DNA from: an uncultured Agathobaculum sp.
GTDB lineage: Bacteria > Bacillota > Clostridia > Oscillospirales > Butyricicoccaceae
NCBI GenBank assembly: GCA_944376955.1
Contig: CALWEB010000069.1
Span: 1-20,974 of the forward strand
DNA: 20,974 bases
Direction of reading: 5' to 3'
Part shown: positions 7,696 through 14,679 of the stretch, piece by piece
Position numbering within the stretch: position 1 is the stretch's first letter
How the letters are laid out: every line of letters begins with the position of its first letter
Translations under genes and position numbers: made by a program
Notes under the pieces: model-generated
What the model saw: only the letters and a program-made list of their open reading frames with translations
Databases searched by the model: none
What the model was told of the DNA's origin: nothing

Positions 7696-8322
7696 TCAAC
7701 GGATGTAATTGAACATGGTGCGGGGATGCGTTTCCGGCGGGGCGATGCCCGCCTTGTCGATCACCTTGAGCATCCATGCAATGTTGCGGCCCAGCTTTTC
7801 GATGACCTCTACGCCCTCCACATCCTGCTTGCATTCGCCGATATCCGCGCCATGCACTGCATTCCAGTAATCTGAGGTAACCAGTACCATCTCCATCGCA
7901 TCCATCAGTCCAAGCAGCTGCTGATAAGTCTCCATGCCGCCCGAACGCCGCAGCGTGCAAAGCGCCGCGCCGACCTTATGATGGAACTGATTTTCGCCGC
8001 AGCAGGCCGCGAGCATGATACGATCCATCACGCACTTCATGCTGCCCGCAATACCGCCGTGATAAACGGGCGACGCCAGCACAATCGCGTCCGCCGCGAT
8101 GCACTTTTCGATAATCTCATTGACCCCATCATCGTTCTGTACGCAGCGCAGCGTATTGTTGTTCAGGCAGTGATAGCACGCCATGCAAGGATGCACCTTG
8201 GCGCCCGGCTGGCAAACCTCAAACTCGATGCCCTCCTGCTCGAGCACCTTGCCAAGCACATCGAGCATCTGCACACAGTTGCCGCCCTTACGCGGCGAGC
8301 CATTGATCGCTACAACTTTCAT
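7696..8322 (-). CDS. NAD(P)H-dependent flavodoxin-fold reductase with Cys motif (iron-sulfur flavoprotein-like)
   Basis: The 208-residue protein opens with MKVVAINGSPRKGGN, the FMN phosphate-binding loop of the NADPH-dependent FMN reductase / iron-sulfur flavoprotein superfamily. A second FMN-contact segment, SPVYHGGIAGSMKCVMDR, lies near residue 94. C46, C49, C52 and C60 form CxxCxxC-x7-C, resembling the compact [4Fe-4S] motif of archaeal/clostridial Isf proteins. Whether a cluster is bound is inference. The start follows AAAGGAGG by 9 nt; a longer frame to 8355 is possible but lacks such a site. It lies 48 bp downstream of the YihY-type gene on the same strand. Confidence 0.88.
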   Translation of the reverse strand: MKVVAINGSPRKGGNCVQMLDVLGKVLEQEGIEFEVCQPGAKVHPCMACYHCLNNNTLRCVQNDDGVNEIIEKCIAADAIVLASPVYHGGIAGSMKCVMDRIMLAACCGENQFHHKVGAALCTLRRSGGMETYQQLLGLMDAMEMVLVTSDYWNAVHGADIGECKQDVEGVEVIEKLGRNIAWMLKVIDKAGIAPPETHPRTMFNYIR

Positions 8323-8370
8323 CTTTCTTGTCCTCCTTTGTTTTTCACCCGTCAAACGGATGCGAACTTC

Positions 8371-9222
8371 TCAATCAATATGCTTTTCGTTTTCCAAACG
8401 GTATAGCCGCATGACTACCAATGTGTGGTTCAGCTGTGGGCCCATCAACAGGATCATACTGACGATATACAACCACAACATCAGCACGATAATGGCACCA
8501 AGGGAGCCATACAGCACGGAATAGCTTGCCATATTGTCCACATAAAATGAAAACCCCCACGAGACCAACAGCCATGCCAGCAAAGAAAACAACGCCCCCG
8601 GCCATACCTCCCGGAATTTCAGATGCAGGTTGGGAACAATGCGGTTAAACAGCATCAAAAAAACGAAAATGAATGGAATCATCACCCAAAAACTGGCGTC
8701 ATGGGTCATGTCCAAAACCGGCTGCGGAATCGGCGCCAAACGCGGCAGCAACCGGATGAGCGCTTTGCCGGCAACCACCAGCACAAAGCTGCACACAACC
8801 GACACCAGGAACCCCGCCGTGATGCCAAACGAGATCAGCACATCCCAAACCATGCCGCGCGCCACCTCGACATGATAAATGTCGTTGACCGTGCGCATCA
8901 TGGAACGCACCGCACGCGAGAGAAAATACAGGGTCAGCCCAATGCCGATCAACATGGGACTGACCGGCGGCGTTGCTGCAAGCTGGTTGAGATAGGAAAT
9001 GATCAGCTGCTGCAAGCTTTTGGGTAACATATCCAATACGGGCTCAATCCCCTCCATCGACAGGTTAAGCCGCGCTAACAGCGCGTTGAGGAAAATCAAC
9101 AGCGGAAACAGGGAAAACAGCAGGAAATAGGATAATTCTGCCGCTGCCTGCGGAATCCCGTCCGAAAAATACCGGTAGACCATGCGTTTGACCAGATAGA
9201 AAAAGCGGTTTTGTCCGTTCAT
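8371..9222 (-). CDS. YihY/BrkB family inner membrane protein
   Basis: The 283-residue protein is strongly hydrophobic, with about six membrane segments. Family hallmarks are the early AAAELSYFLLFSLFPLLIFL segment, SRAVRSMMRTVNDIYHV after the second segment, and a C-terminal segment ending in LYIVSMILLMGPQLNHTL. The family was once called ribonuclease BN in error; its transport or envelope role is not established. GAGGAGGG precedes the ATG at 9222. It is the first gene of an operon with the flavoprotein. Confidence 0.9.
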   Translation of the reverse strand: MNGQNRFFYLVKRMVYRYFSDGIPQAAAELSYFLLFSLFPLLIFLNALLARLNLSMEGIEPVLDMLPKSLQQLIISYLNQLAATPPVSPMLIGIGLTLYFLSRAVRSMMRTVNDIYHVEVARGMVWDVLISFGITAGFLVSVVCSFVLVVAGKALIRLLPRLAPIPQPVLDMTHDASFWVMIPFIFVFLMLFNRIVPNLHLKFREVWPGALFSLLAWLLVSWGFSFYVDNMASYSVLYGSLGAIIVLMLWLYIVSMILLMGPQLNHTLVVMRLYRLENEKHID

Positions 9223-9254
9223 GGCACCCTCCTCTTTCCGCCGCAGTTTTTATT

Positions 9255-9283
9255 ATTGTACCAGCTTTTTTTTACATTTACAA
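9255..9283 (-). promoter_or_regulatory. Promoter of the YihY-type gene
   Basis: On the minus strand, TTGTAA (9278-9283), a 17-bp spacer and TACAAT (9255-9260). Its -35 box is one base pair from the -35 box of the divergent promoter at 9285. Confidence 0.65.
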
Positions 9284-9284
9284 C

Positions 9285-9313
9285 TTGCGTTTTCCGTCAT
9301 CGTGCGGTATACT
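9285..9313 (+). promoter_or_regulatory. Promoter of the SLOG-family gene
   Basis: TTGCGT (9285-9290), a 17-bp spacer and TATACT (9308-9313), about 45 bp before the start codon. Confidence 0.65.
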
Positions 9314-9358
9314 ATGAATAATAGAACATTTGTTCTTGTGTTGGTTGGAGGAATGCGA

Positions 9359-9865
9359 ATGAACCGCGCCACAATCTGCTGTTTTTCCGGCTATCGTGCC
9401 GAAAAAATGCCATTTCCGGCGAACGATCCTCATATGGAAGCGCTGCTGTCTGCGCTTGATCTCGCCATCGCGGATGCCGCCGCGCAAGGCTATACCGGCT
9501 TCTTTTCCGGGATGTCCACCGGCTTTGACCTGTGGGCCGCCGAAGCTGTGCTGCGCGCGCGCGATACGCTGCCTGTGCAGCTGTTCTGCGCCATCCCGTT
9601 CGACCGGCAGGCCGACCGCTACCCGCTCGATTGGAAACGCCGCTTTAACCACTGCCTGCTTGCAGCAGACCGTGTTTTTGCTCTTTCCCGCCGGTATTAT
9701 GCAGGCTGCTACGCCGCACGCAACCGATTTATGGTGGATGCCTCTTCCCTGCTGATCTGCTATTTTGACGGCAAGCCGGGCGGTACGGCACAAACTGTCC
9801 GCATGGCGGAACAAAGCGGGCTGCGAATTATCAACCTAGCAGGCCCGCAAATGCAATTCTTGTAA
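9359..9865 (+). CDS. SLOG-domain protein of the DUF1273/YpsA type
   Basis: The 168-residue protein begins MNRATICCFSGYR and contains GFFSGMSTGFDLWAAEAVL, the two nucleotide/ligand-binding loops of the YpsA/DUF1273 branch of the SLOG (Rossmann-like, LOG/DprA-related) superfamily. RRYYAGCYAARNRFMVDASSLLICYFDG follows the usual family order. The proposed role of SLOG proteins is binding nucleotide-derived ligands; the function of this branch is not settled (B. subtilis YpsA affects cell division). GGAGG lies 7 nt before the second ATG (9359), so that start is preferred over the ATG at 9353. It is a single-gene unit with its own promoter and terminator. Confidence 0.82.
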   Translation: MNRATICCFSGYRAEKMPFPANDPHMEALLSALDLAIADAAAQGYTGFFSGMSTGFDLWAAEAVLRARDTLPVQLFCAIPFDRQADRYPLDWKRRFNHCLLAADRVFALSRRYYAGCYAARNRFMVDASSLLICYFDGKPGGTAQTVRMAEQSGLRIINLAGPQMQFL

Positions 9866-9876
9866 CGGAAACACAA

Positions 9877-9914
9877 AAACTCCCTCCGACGCGCTGTGCG
9901 CCGAAGGGAGTTTA
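9877..9914. terminator. Bidirectional terminator between the SLOG gene and ilvE
   Basis: AAACTCCCT (9877-9885) pairs with AGGGAGTTT (9905-9913), and imperfect pairing continues inside. A and T runs flank the stem on both strands. It serves two converging genes. Confidence 0.75.
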
Positions 9915-9935
9915 TTGTTGCGGAAAACAGTTGGA

Positions 9936-11003
9936 TTAGTCTACCTTGACCGTCCAGCCCAGCTCATCCGGCAGAGTACCCCACTGGATACCGGTCAACG
10001 TGTCGTACAGCTTATGGGTGATCGGGCCGATTTCACCGTTGTTGATATAGGCGACATCGCCCTCGTAGCGCAGCTCGCCTACCGGCGAGATAACCGCCGC
10101 TGTGCCTGTGCCGAACACTTCTTCCAGCTTGCCGTCCTTGGATGCCTGCATCACGTCCACGATCGGCAGACGCTCCTCCGACACCGGGATGCCCCAATGC
10201 TTGAGCAGATCAATGCAGCTCATACGGGTCACACCCGGCAGCACCGTACCCACACAGGGTGCAGTGTAAACCGTGCCGTCAATCTTGAAGAAGCAGTTCA
10301 TCGAACCAACCTCTTCGACGTACTTATGCTCAACACCATCCAGCCACAGAGTCTGCTCATAACCAAGATCATGCGCCTTGACCTGCGAAATCAGGCTGGC
10401 TGCGTAGTTACCACCGCACTTGGTAAAGCCGGTGCCGCCCGGGCAGGCACGGGTATACTCATCCTCGACGAAGATCTTAACCGGGTTGATGCCGGTGGAG
10501 TAATATGCGCCGACCGGCGAGCAGATGATGATGAACTGGTGGGTCTTGGACGGACGCACGCCAAGGTGCGGCTCGGTCGCGATCACAAACGGGCGGATGT
10601 ACAGGCTGGTGCCCGGCTGATGCGGCACCCAATCCTTTTCCACCGACACGATTGCCTTGACCGCCTGCACAAAATCCTCTACCGGCAGGCTGGGCAGACA
10701 CATACGGTGGTTGGTGTTGATCATACGCTGGGCGTTCTTGTCGGGGCGGAACAACTGGATCGAACCATCCGGCGTGCGATATGCCTTCAAGCCCTCAAAA
10801 GACTCCATCGCATAGTGCAGCACCATCGCCGCAGGATCAATCGACAGCGGCTCGTACGGCACGATGCGGGCGTCATGCCAGCCCTGCTCCTCATCATGAT
10901 CGATGATCAGCACGTGATCGGTATAGGAGATGCCAAAACCCAGATGGTTTTCGTCCGGCTTGGGTTTTTTTTGGTCTGTAAGCTGTGTTCTGATCTGCAG
11001 CAT
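9936..11003 (-). CDS. ilvE: Branched-chain amino acid aminotransferase
   Basis: A PLP enzyme that moves amino groups between glutamate and the 2-oxo acids of leucine, isoleucine and valine. The 355-residue length matches the longer bacterial/eukaryotic BCAT type. Visible hallmarks are MESFEGLKAYR (about 66-76), the PLP lysine K195 in GGTGFTKCGGNYAASL, EEVGSMNCFF (about 230-239) and GTGTAAVISPVG near the C-terminus. The start is the ATG at 11003 (MLQIRTQL). The open frame extends a further 138 codons upstream, but that part covers the promoter and the neighbouring gene's 5' region and is not coding. The ribosome binding site is weak. It stands alone, apart from ilvBCD genes. Confidence 0.95.
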   Translation of the reverse strand: MLQIRTQLTDQKKPKPDENHLGFGISYTDHVLIIDHDEEQGWHDARIVPYEPLSIDPAAMVLHYAMESFEGLKAYRTPDGSIQLFRPDKNAQRMINTNHRMCLPSLPVEDFVQAVKAIVSVEKDWVPHQPGTSLYIRPFVIATEPHLGVRPSKTHQFIIICSPVGAYYSTGINPVKIFVEDEYTRACPGGTGFTKCGGNYAASLISQVKAHDLGYEQTLWLDGVEHKYVEEVGSMNCFFKIDGTVYTAPCVGTVLPGVTRMSCIDLLKHWGIPVSEERLPIVDVMQASKDGKLEEVFGTGTAAVISPVGELRYEGDVAYINNGEIGPITHKLYDTLTGIQWGTLPDELGWTVKVD

Positions 11004-11042
11004 GGTGGATTCACTCTTTCTATAATAGGTTTTTACTCTTTC

Positions 11043-11070
11043 ATTATAGCACTTTGCCAAGATAAAGCAA
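11043..11070 (-). promoter_or_regulatory. Promoter of ilvE
   Basis: On the minus strand, TTGCTT (11065-11070), a 16-bp spacer and a perfect TATAAT (11043-11048). The leader of about 35 nt shows no T-box or leader peptide. Confidence 0.7.
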
Positions 11071-11090
11071 GGCGTTTTTTTGCAGAGAGG

Positions 11091-11119
11091 ATGACAAAGC
11101 ATCCGCTTTTTGTTATAAT
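11091..11119 (+). promoter_or_regulatory. Promoter of the secreted NodB-like protein gene
   Basis: ATGACA (11091-11096), a 17-bp spacer and a perfect TATAAT (11114-11119). Transcription should start near 11126-11128, almost at the ATG at 11128, so that ATG would be leaderless. Confidence 0.75.
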
Positions 11120-11140
11120 AAGTTCGTATGATTTGCCGAA

Positions 11141-11146
11141 AGGAGG
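11141..11146 (+). promoter_or_regulatory. Strong ribosome binding site without a standard start codon
   Basis: AGGAGG is followed after 8 nt by an in-frame ATC (11155). No ATG, GTG or TTG occurs at a useful distance in any frame. The position suggests that translation starts at ATC, or that an ATG was lost there. Confidence 0.6.
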
Positions 11147-11154
11147 GACCACAT

Positions 11155-12345
11155 ATCCAACACAAGCTGAAAAAACTGCTGAGTCTTCTGCTTTGTGCAG
11201 CGCTCGTCTTGGTAGCGCTTCCCGCACCGGCCCGCGCTTTGACCTTGACGGCGGTCAACGATACGCTCCTTCCGCTGTCTGACAGCACGATGCCAGCACG
11301 GCTGGGCGGTGAATTATATGTCCCGTACAGTGTCTTTTCCTCGCTCGGCGTCTCCGCCTCCAGCGACAGCGGCGTGTTGAACCTGTCCGCCAGCGGCGAA
11401 ACGCTCAGTTTCTCCACCGAGGAAGGGTATGTATACGATCAAAACCTAAACAGCTATCCCTCCCCGGCTTACGATATGAACGGCACGGTGTACGTCCCCG
11501 TCAAGCTATGCTGCGGCAAGTTCGGTTTGAATTACTCCACGCTGTCCGCCTATGGGGAAACCGTGCTGCGCATCACGGATGGCTCCGCACAAAGCGATTC
11601 CTCCTTTGTATCCGATAAGGGCAGCGCAATCGAGAGCGCCATCAATACATACAAGGGTATTTCGCCGTCCCAGCCAACAGATGGCGGTCAGACGCAGACA
11701 CCAACACAGCCCACCGAACCGCCTATCCCCGAGGTAGAGGAACAGCCTACACAAAAGCCTTCCCGCGTCTATCTGACGTTCTATGGTGCGCCCACGTCCA
11801 GCACAACGCCGGCTATTTTGGACGCATTGCAAAGCGCAGGACGCAGCGCGACGTTTTTCCTGCCGACCGACACCTCCACCTGGCCGGATGATCTTATCCG
11901 CCGCATTGTGGCCGAGGGACATACCCCCGCCTTGCTGCTCGCAGCAGACGGGCAGACGGCATCCGGGGATCTCGTGGCTGCCCTGTCCACCGCCAACGAC
12001 AAACTAAATTTCCTGACTGGCGTTTCCGCCCGGATCATTTCTAACGAAAGCGGATGCAAACAGCTAACGCAAGCGCAGCGTGATGCCCTCACGGGAGCCG
12101 GGTACCGGCTGTGGGACGCCACCTTGGACTGCGGGGATGACACCCAGTCTGCGGCGCGGGCCTACGCCACAACCGCACAGCGATTTACCACCACCACTGC
12201 GGCGCTTGTCGTGAAATTGCACCATCATCGCAACACAGCGCAAACCGTGCAACTGCTTACCGCCTATATGTCCCGCCAAGGCATCCCCTCCCCGCGCATC
12301 ACTTTCGGCACCACGCCGATGAACACCGCTTCCGATACCCGATAA
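11155..12345 (+). CDS. Secreted protein: copper-amine-oxidase-like N-terminal domain plus degenerate NodB polysaccharide deacetylase-like domain
   Basis: From the ATC at 11155 the product has 396 residues and starts with a textbook signal peptide (QHKLKKLL, a Leu/Ala core, then APARA). Residues about 30-140 resemble the copper amine oxidase N-terminal-like domain of Clostridia (GGELYVPYSVFSSLGV and NGTVYVPVKLCCGKFGL). A Pro/Thr/Gln-rich linker (about 165-200) follows. From about 205, VYLTFYGAPTSSTTPAILDAL, SATFFL and IVAEGHTPALLL align by order with NodB deacetylases. However, the catalytic TFDDGPS is TFYGAPT, and the zinc-binding histidines after GHT are absent, so it is probably inactive and may bind glycan or act structurally. 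The open frame also permits an ATG at 11128, giving a leaderless message. Confidence 0.75.
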   Translation: MQHKLKKLLSLLLCAALVLVALPAPARALTLTAVNDTLLPLSDSTMPARLGGELYVPYSVFSSLGVSASSDSGVLNLSASGETLSFSTEEGYVYDQNLNSYPSPAYDMNGTVYVPVKLCCGKFGLNYSTLSAYGETVLRITDGSAQSDSSFVSDKGSAIESAINTYKGISPSQPTDGGQTQTPTQPTEPPIPEVEEQPTQKPSRVYLTFYGAPTSSTTPAILDALQSAGRSATFFLPTDTSTWPDDLIRRIVAEGHTPALLLAADGQTASGDLVAALSTANDKLNFLTGVSARIISNESGCKQLTQAQRDALTGAGYRLWDATLDCGDDTQSAARAYATTAQRFTTTTAALVVKLHHHRNTAQTVQLLTAYMSRQGIPSPRITFGTTPMNTASDTR

Positions 12346-12362
12346 ACCCAACGGGATTACGC

Positions 12363-12396
12363 AAAAAAAACAGGCCGCAACATCGGCCTGTTTTTT
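12363..12396. terminator. Bidirectional terminator between the NodB-like gene and sigG
   Basis: CAGGCCG-CAACAT-CGGCCTG (12371-12390) is flanked by eight A and six T, so it terminates both converging genes. It lies 5 bp after the sigG stop codon on the minus strand. Confidence 0.9.
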
Positions 12397-12400
12397 ATGC

Positions 12401-12892
12401 TCATATACGCTTACGGATATGCTCCAATGCGCCTTTCTCCAAACGGGATACCTGCGCCTGTGAAATGTGGATTTCATCGGCTACCTCCATCTGTGTGCGC
12501 CCTTCAAAAAAGCGTAGACGGATGATCCGCTTTTCCCGCTCGTTCAGGCTGTCAATGGCCTCCCGCAGTGCAATGCTGGCAAGCCACTGCTCGTCCGTAT
12601 TTTTATGGTCCCCGACCTGATCCATCACGCACACCGTATCCGTCCCATCATGGAATACCGGCTCAAACAGCGAGACCGGATCAAGGATGGCATCGAGCGC
12701 CAGCACCACTTCTTCTTTCGGCATATCCAGCAATTTGGCCAATTCCACGATATCCGGCTCCCGCTGATGCTCGCGCACGAACGCTTCTTTGGCCTGCAAG
12801 GCTTTATACGCGGTGTCCCGCAGGCTGCGCGATACCCGCAGCGCGCTGTTGTCACGCAAATAACGCCGGATTTCCCCAATGATCATCGGCAT
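12401..12892 (-). pseudogene. sigG: RNA polymerase sigma-G factor, 3' part only (gene interrupted by a recombinase)
   Basis: SigG directs late forespore transcription during endospore formation. The fragment encodes 163 residues, from PMIIGEIRRYLRDN (end of region 2) through SLRDTAYKALQ, DPVSLFEP, MDQVGD and the region 4 stretch RTQMEVADEIHISQAQVSRL to the normal end HIRKRI. A usual SigG has about 260 residues, so the break falls near residue 97, inside region 2. Upstream of PMIIGE the frame no longer matches (FRLGTF instead of the expected STYAV) and runs into the recombinase gene in another frame. No stop or frameshift lies within the retained part. The 5' half is not in the window. The gene is either broken or must be rejoined by DNA rearrangement. 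A truncated product from the ATG at 12892 would lack most of region 2. Confidence 0.9.
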
Positions 12893-12914
12893 GAACGTTC
12901 CAAGTCGAAACCAG
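12878..12914 (-). other. Junction between sigG and recombinase module (candidate attachment site)
   Basis: SigG-like coding sequence starts at TGCCGATGATCATTGG (read on the minus strand), and the recombinase stop codon is 22 bp upstream. The crossover must lie in or just before this stretch, which contains the palindrome TGATCA. No second copy with a sigG 5' half was found in the window. Confidence 0.6.
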
Positions 12915-14291
12915 CTATCCCGCGGAAGAATGGGCCGTCCCTGCATTCTCAATGCCATAAAAGATCTCGATTTTTTCATTTTGCAGCACGATTTTCTGCA
13001 CACAAGCACGCACTAAAGTCTGCTTCTCTGTATCGTCCAGTCGATCCCAGCAGGTGCCGACCGTTTGCAGCGCCTGCCGCGCGGCATTCTGTTCCTCCTG
13101 CTGCCCTGCCTGCTGCACTTGTGCCAGCGCCTGTTCTGCCCGGCTGTATTCCCGTCTGGCCTGTGCGATCGCATCCCGCAGGGTATCATCCTCCCCTTCT
13201 GCGAACAACTCATACAGACGGCGCAGCTTGCGCTGTGCGTGCGTCAAGGCGCGGCGGCATTCCGCAGGTGCGGTCTTGCTGCCGCGCGGCTGCACGGGCT
13301 GCGCAGCCAACCGCGCCAAATCACGGATGACCACCGCCTCCACCTGCCGCGCCATCACACCGCGATTGGGACAATCCGCATCGTGTACCAAATGCGGTTT
13401 GGATTTGTCCCGCGAATAACACACCAGCTTGTCCCCCGCGCCCCCCCACTTCTGGTAACGCATTTTTGCCCCGCAATGGCCACAGACCAATAGCCCAGTC
13501 AACAGCTTACCTGACGATGCCGCGCGCGGCTTATCTTTTCTCTGTAGGCGGCGCTGGACTCGTGCAAACGTCTCTTTATCCACCAACGGCTCATGCCGCC
13601 CAGGATAGGTCTCCCCACGATACACGATCACGCCGGTATTGCTCTCCCGCAACAGGATCTGCCGCACCAGATGCTCGTATTTGAGCCCCAGCTCGCGCGC
13701 AATCCGCCCAGTAGACTGCCCTTCCAGATAGCGCGCGTAAATCTCCCGCACGATGTCTGCGTCGCTGTTCGGCACGAGGATCCCCTTTGCCGCGTCGTAA
13801 TCATATCCAAACGGGATTTTCCCGCCGCCTGGCCAAAACCCTTGTTTAACGCGCTCCACCATCCCCATGCGCGTGCGTAGGAAAATGTTTTCACGCTCCA
13901 GCTGCGCAAAGGCAGACAAAATGCCGATCATCGCGCGCCCATACGGGCTTCCTGTGTCGATGTTTTCATTGATGGACACAAAGTCCACGCCATGCGGCAG
14001 AAAAACGTCCTCGATCAGATACAGCGTATCCTTCTGGCTGCGGCTGAGCCGGTCGAGCTTGTAAACCACCACACGCTCCACGCTGCCACCGCGGATGGCT
14101 TCCACCAGTTCGGTGATCGCCGGACGCGTCAGATTAGAGCCGGAAAAGCCTCCATCCACATAACGCCGAAACTGTGCAATCCCTTTCATCCTGCAATAAG
14201 CTTCCAGTTTTTCCGCCTGTGCGGCCAAAGAATAGCCTTCATCCGCCTGCGCCTCGGTCGAAACGCGCAAATACAGCGCTGTATGCTTCAT
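12915..14291 (-). CDS. Large serine site-specific recombinase (SpoIVCA-like)
   Basis: The 458-residue protein is complete. The N-terminal resolvase domain has YLRVSTEAQ with nucleophile S11, YKLDRLSRSQKD (76-88) and the helix-E region LERENIFLRTRMGM. The recombinase domain contains PFGYDYD and the repeated helix-turn-helix region GRIARELGLKYEHLVRQIL. A zinc ribbon follows, with C270, C273, C291 and C307, then a long coiled coil (about 330-420). Such enzymes integrate and excise phages, ICEs and the sigK skin element. All expected active-site residues are present. Its ATG overlaps the stop of the upstream small ORF (ATGA), and its stop is 22 bp from the sigG remnant, the position expected for an element-end integrase. 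Confidence 0.95.
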   Translation of the reverse strand: MKHTALYLRVSTEAQADEGYSLAAQAEKLEAYCRMKGIAQFRRYVDGGFSGSNLTRPAITELVEAIRGGSVERVVVYKLDRLSRSQKDTLYLIEDVFLPHGVDFVSINENIDTGSPYGRAMIGILSAFAQLERENIFLRTRMGMVERVKQGFWPGGGKIPFGYDYDAAKGILVPNSDADIVREIYARYLEGQSTGRIARELGLKYEHLVRQILLRESNTGVIVYRGETYPGRHEPLVDKETFARVQRRLQRKDKPRAASSGKLLTGLLVCGHCGAKMRYQKWGGAGDKLVCYSRDKSKPHLVHDADCPNRGVMARQVEAVVIRDLARLAAQPVQPRGSKTAPAECRRALTHAQRKLRRLYELFAEGEDDTLRDAIAQARREYSRAEQALAQVQQAGQQEEQNAARQALQTVGTCWDRLDDTEKQTLVRACVQKIVLQNEKIEIFYGIENAGTAHSSAG

Positions 14292-14476
14292 AATTCATCC
14301 CTTCCGAGACTGCATCCCTCCGACTCCAGTATAGCAGAGGGGGCAGTGTCCGGCAATGGAAGCTGCTGCCTGCTGCGCGCTGCACCCAGCATTGCGCCAA
14401 CCCCATCTTGGTCAAGCAGCAGCGGCGGCATCGCCCCGTGCAATCGCTTGCCGTTCAAATAACGGATCACCTGCAT
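14288..14476 (-). CDS. Small protein translationally coupled to the recombinase
   Basis: A 62-residue ORF starting MQVIRYLNGKRLHGAMPPLL, whose TGA overlaps the recombinase ATG by 4 bp (ATGA). AAAGGG lies 9 nt before its start and AGGAGG 18 nt before. The N-terminal part is basic, and the remainder is Ala/Pro-rich and weakly structured. I do not recognise the family. Its position suggests a recombinase accessory factor, possibly a directionality factor, but this is inference. A longer frame reaches 14548 without a better start. Confidence 0.55.
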   Translation of the reverse strand: MQVIRYLNGKRLHGAMPPLLLDQDGVGAMLGAARSRQQLPLPDTAPSAILESEGCSLGRDEL

Positions 14477-14552
14477 GGTATCACACCCTTTCTGCCTCCT
14501 ATTTTGCCCGGATTTTCTCCCATCCAGTCCTTCCACCAAGCGATTCAAGAAT

Positions 14553-14573
14553 TACTCAAAATCTACTCAAAAT
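14553..14573. repeat. Tandem direct repeat upstream of the pta promoter
   Basis: TACTCAAAAT occurs twice with an 11-bp period (14553-14562 and 14564-14573), ending 5 bp before the pta -35 box. One helical turn of spacing suggests a regulator site. No known consensus was recognised. Confidence 0.5.
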
Positions 14574-14578
14574 AATAC

Positions 14579-14608
14579 TTGTGAAGCGGTAGGGAGTGGG
14601 TGTATAAT
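14579..14608 (+). promoter_or_regulatory. Promoter of pta
   Basis: TTGTGA (14579-14584), an 18-bp spacer and a perfect TATAAT (14603-14608), with a leader of about 65 nt before pta. The stretch 14477-14680 holds this promoter, the tandem repeat and otherwise no gene. Confidence 0.7.
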
Positions 14609-14679
14609 GTGGATACAATAGTTTGTCGGCGGCTGTTTTCTGCGCCGGACAAACCCATTAAAATGGAGGAGAGTGCAAC

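Noticed and set aside
6529..7875. 448-codon open frame opposite citrate synthase and the flavoprotein gene
   Set aside because: It runs across two real genes, a promoter and a terminator, and has low-complexity His/Arg/Gln composition typical of a shadow frame.
9915..11282. 455-codon open frame opposite ilvE
   Set aside because: It crosses both the ilvE promoter and the next gene's promoter, and the product has no recognisable domain.
11004..11417. N-terminal extension of the ilvE frame by 138 residues
   Set aside because: It covers the ilvE -10/-35 boxes and the divergent gene's signal-peptide region. The BCAT family normally starts close to the ATG at 11003.
12893..13009. Extension of the sigG remnant frame upstream into the recombinase gene
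   Set aside because: These codons are out-of-frame translation of the recombinase 3' end, and the sequence has no resemblance to SigG before PMIIGE.
13922..13940. Sequence similar to the candidate sigG junction (ATGATCGGCAT) within the recombinase gene
   Set aside because: It encodes the conserved RAMIGIL segment of the recombinase, so the similarity to the junction is coincidental.
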